Positions 60,589 through 64,000 of a stretch of DNA of 64,000 nt are shown here, piece by piece (the first letter of the stretch is position 1; each line of letters starts with the position of its first letter). Made by a program: the position numbers and the translations under genes. This DNA is from Anseranas semipalmata. Its lineage: Eukaryota > Chordata > Aves > Anseriformes > Anseranatidae. The notes under the pieces were generated by a model that was not told the origin of the DNA, made no database searches, and saw only the letters and a list, made by a program, of their open reading frames with translations. Where the stretch lies: positions 322,066 to 386,065 of the forward strand of contig VXAA01006074.1 of the NCBI GenBank assembly GCA_013399115.1. Reading direction: 5' to 3'.

Positions 60589-62400
60589 CCAAAAAACTAT
60601 GGGAGGCTCCCTAACATTCAAACTGATTTCATGTGTTTTAATAGTCACTATTGATGCTTCCTAGGGGAACAATTTCCTAGTGCGGGCAGAGGTAGCCTTC
60701 TGTAGAGTAGCCAGCGTGTTCATTAACAGAGCTAAAAGTCAACTTTTATGTTCATAATTTCAGAAACATCCATACTTGTAAATCACTTGCTATTTCAGAG
60801 GAAAAGATCATGCCTGGAAATGAAATGAGCACTTTGACCCATAAGAATCTGCCACAACTCCATTCTGTTTCAGGCAAAATGTACATTTTTTAACCAGATT
60901 TCTTTGGAGAAACAACCAGTAACAGAAAAGTCAGTCAGGCTCAATATTTTTCTACAAAGTTACATTAGAAGTCCTTTACCTGCTTTTGATCTTTTTATAC
61001 CATACTTCACTGTCTGCTTTACAGTGTAGTCAGGTATGAGTTTATGGGTCTGCCAGGCCATAAAATAAAAAGTAGTGTCATGAAGATAAAATGCAGTTCA
61101 AGAGACCACAGCAGACACTCGCGTGCATTTAATGCCAGCACACAACCACTCTCGGGAGTTCTTATTTTAGTACTTGATACACTTTTACTCCCACATATTT
61201 TCCCGCAAAGTGCTGCCAAGTAATGTACTGCATTAGAGGATGCTGATCCTTCTTCTCCTTGTTTTCAGCATCCCAGACTGCAAATGCTGTAAGAGACATC
61301 AGACCTCTCGGCTGAAGTGAAAGTTGTTTAAGAAATTGGTGATTTTGTTCATAATGAACAAAAGAAATAGTTTGTTCATTCCTCTATTCTGATTTATCTT
61401 TTTGCAGTTAGAAAAATGGCAATTTAGTGTTACGGCAAAAGGAAAAGTAGGGCTGGAAGTCGACAGAGGAGAGAGAATTCACAGCTAGGTCTCTGTGGTA
61501 CTCTGTGGACAAGGGTGAGAGGGGTGTTGTAGGGTTGGGAGTACCAACAGTGTGGGTGGGAATGGGCTGCAGAACTGTAGGATTTTACAATATTAGGGTT
61601 TTCTATGTTTATGTTTCCTTTGAAAAAGTGATTACTTGTGTTTCTGATCTGTATTTTAATATATACAGGAAATTCTGTTTTGCAAGCCTAGATTTTCACT
61701 TAATGTGCTGGACCCTTTAAAAAGGTTAAAACCTTCCTGTGTGATCAAGTGAAACTTTGATCCCAACAGCTGACGTCCTTAGGTGAGCTTAAAATACATT
61801 TATTTTTACATAACTGACTGGAGCGTGCAAAGCACTTATAGTATAACACATCAGACAGACAAGAGTGAGTGGGTAAGGGATATTTATGTGAACAGCGCAC
61901 TGACATTCAAGGATAATGATTTTAAATATCAGTCCTCCTTTTTGTAGTTTTTCCTAATGAATTTGCTGCAGCGGGTGAAAGAAGTAGTCTCTGTTTCCAC
62001 AAGACAATGCACTTGAAATTCACCAAAATAGCCTGTAGTCCTCCAGTTTTAGTGCAACTCTGGTTACCATAAAAGCATGTGAGTATTGTTTTACATCACT
62101 GAGATCAGGGAAGAAATTCAATTTTTTTGTCATGCATTCTATTTCGGAGAAAGGCTCAAGCCAAGACTACATTTCTTAAATATGGCCTATAAGTGCATGG
62201 TCTATAAATGCTTATAAAGGGATAGTATTTGTTCTATTATCAGGGTGGGTATTCTGTATTGTTCCAGCAATAGCTTCCTTTTACAAATGCTGTAAGTCAT
62301 TTAAAAGTGAGGTGGGAGTGCCCTCTTGTGTTTACAGTAGAAGGATCCTAATGGCTGTCCCATTCAAAATCTCAAAGCCTGGAAAACTTACCCAATCCAG

Positions 62401-62661
62401 CATCGTACACGGGTCTGGCCGTGGGTCGGGCGCATGTGTCCCATCAGTGCTGCAAACCAGGGTGCTTATGAGCTCAGACAAGGTTTCGGCCTCTCCTCCT
62501 GTCCCGCAGCCCACGTGTGCTTCGCCAGCTCCCCAGTGCAACCACCAGTGGTCCCGGCCCGTGCGCTGACCCACGGCTCCGTCCCATGCGGGGCACAAAG
62601 GGGCACGGGCAAGAGCCACGAGCTGCCCCTGTGCATGCCGTGCCCTCCCGGGGCCCGCCGG
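62401..62661. other. CpG-island-like block
   Basis: By hand count the first 240 bases hold 87 C, 73 G and 18 CpG: about 67% G+C and a CpG observed/expected near 0.68. This meets the classic island criteria, whereas the surroundings are AT-rich and CpG-poor. The block ends at a strong splice-donor-like CCG/GTGAGT (62658-62666). An open plus-strand frame (62434-62664) runs up to that site; its translation is not recognised. It could be a first exon with promoter, an orphan CpG island, or a GC-rich patch. Confidence 0.5.
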
Positions 62662-64000
62662 TGAGTTCTGCTTCTGGTGCAGAGGTCTGGGTATAAACTA
62701 AGAACAAATTAGTCTGGGGTCTGTGGTAACTGCAAGTGACGAGACAGCAGGAGAGGGACACATTGAGCAGGACCTGCAGGCTCCCGGGAGGAGAGACACA
62801 TGTAATTTCTTTGCTGCTGCTGCCTACAACCAGTCTTGTAGGCTGGATAAGGTCTTCTAATGCTTGGACACCCCTGATATAATATGTATTCATAAAGCTA
62901 AAGCTATCTTGTTTTACCCCTTACATGTAAGAGACAAGCCCTACAATCAAGCTGTGCCACAAACTCCCACTGCAGTCTGGAAACTACTTAAACATGCCAA
63001 TAAACTGCAAGATCTTCAAGAGGAATTAAACACATCAATCAACATTTCCTTTAGAGAGAGCCACTCCTCTCTTCATGTCTACTTACACAAGAGTAAGTGC
63101 ATGCTTGAGTAACCCAAATATGTCTCACTCTTCAGAAAGAAAAATGAAAGAAATGTAACAAAACGGTTGTTATAAATGCTGTGTTGGTACAATGAACTAG
63201 CATCATTTCAAATAGATTACCTGATACTTAAGATAGCATAAAACAGCACTGATGACCTTCCTGCTTCAATAGTGCTTATAATGTTTCTGCTGCGTTCTTA
63301 TAAAGTAGAGCACCTTCATCAAAGGATAATTTTTAGTTCTAGTGATGCAACTTCCAACACACTGTGATAGCTTCTGAAGTTATCTTTGCTTTTCCGTTGC
63401 TTTAGAGGAACAGAGAATTGCTCCACAGTTCCTACTGAGTTCAGCAGAAAGGCTGTTATCACCCTGAGTCCATGGATCAGCAACCATTGCATCACCTGGC
63501 CCGTTAGCCAACAGGTCAATAAAAAGCTGCTGCTGGACTCTTTCCCATATTGGCACAGTGTCAGGAACTGCCAGATGGGCCAAGTGGGATGGCCGCAGCT
63601 AGAAGAGGCCATGTCAAGACAGAAACACTTAAGACTCCTAGAAGAGGACCTTGGGTTGTATCTCCCAGGTCTGTCTCCCAGTCATCCATTCTTGATTCCC
63701 AAGAAGGCACAGCTTGGAGATCCCAAAGGATGCTGGTGGGAGCACCCTCTGAGACTCTGGCAGCAGCTGCAGACTAAGAGGTGCTGGGGGGGGGCGGTGT
63801 CACATTTGTAGCAGGCTCTGACCTCAAGCTTCGTACCACAACTTCTCTGTTCCACTTGGCCCTGTGCTTAGAAACACTGTACACCCATTACCTCTGGCAG
63901 GGCAATTGCTTCTTGTCACATGAACCACATAAATAAGTCTCATCTGCCTATTAGCTGCATATTCTGTAGCCAAGAAGAACACGTTCTCTGAGCTCTGACA

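Larger units (their letters stand above)
59895..64000. other. Gene-free right-hand interval
   Basis: AT-rich unique-looking DNA to the window edge, with an AAAC microsatellite, a CpG-island-like block (62401-62661) and a nine-G run at 63786-63794. The 141-codon open frame at 63386-63811 is within chance expectation and unassigned. No recognised repeat family or RNA gene. Confidence 0.5.

Noticed and set aside
63386..63811. 141-codon open frame near the right edge
   Set aside because: No recognisable homology or splice-consistent structure, and an overlapping antisense frame of similar quality. Length is compatible with chance.
1..64000. Endogenous retrovirus or LTR element
   Set aside because: No paired LTRs, primer-binding site, gag/pol/env motif or clear solo LTR was seen. 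All recognisable RT sequence is CR1-type with FADD (or its decayed form).
1..64000. CRISPR array, operon, toxin-antitoxin or phage-like system
   Set aside because: The repeats present are simple sequence or CR1. There is no regular repeat-spacer structure and no tightly packed same-strand genes, so a prokaryotic system is not supported.

Overview
The window looks like bird nuclear DNA. The evidence is its content of CR1 non-LTR retrotransposons: many short copies truncated at the 5' end, several ending in the CR1 3' repeat (ATTCTATG-type octamer, or pentanucleotides derived from it). LTR retroviruses, poly-A SINEs and bacterial-style gene packing are absent. The species cannot be named from this sequence. 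The text is a draft assembly: it has one run of 25 Ns (19637-19661) and four isolated single Ns (12623, 30117, 46840, 47101).

I recognise no host protein-coding exon, tRNA, rRNA or other RNA gene, and the window reads as an intergenic or large-intron stretch. The long open frames that can be identified belong to the CR1 reverse transcriptase (or are its antisense). Host-like open frames elsewhere are short and match no family I know.

Layout. CR1 copies on the minus strand lie at about 1-418, 4729-5012, 7396-7783, 9572-10395, 27581-28900 (an internal endonuclease/RT piece), 29669-30540, 34407-34740, 49512-49640 and 53330-53500 (an internal RT piece). CR1 copies on the plus strand lie at 21305-21980, 35307-35463, 45650-46022, 46564-46901 and 59645-59894. 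A much older plus-strand CR1/L3-type RT fossil lies at about 38740-39570. A palindromic MITE-like element lies at 32271-32340. Between these is AT-rich single-copy-looking DNA with microsatellites and poly-A runs. It also holds a CpG-island-like block (62401-62661), a weaker GC/CpG block (4225-4465) and a cluster of TAATTA homeodomain-type sites (3852-3996).

No set of genes works together here. The most useful observations are the two CR1 copies in which a single N replaces roughly 150-190 bases of expected repeat sequence (probable assembly collapses), the decayed RT fossil whose catalytic FADD has become FAGG, the CpG-island-like block, and the homeodomain-site cluster. I found no convincing undescribed biological system.
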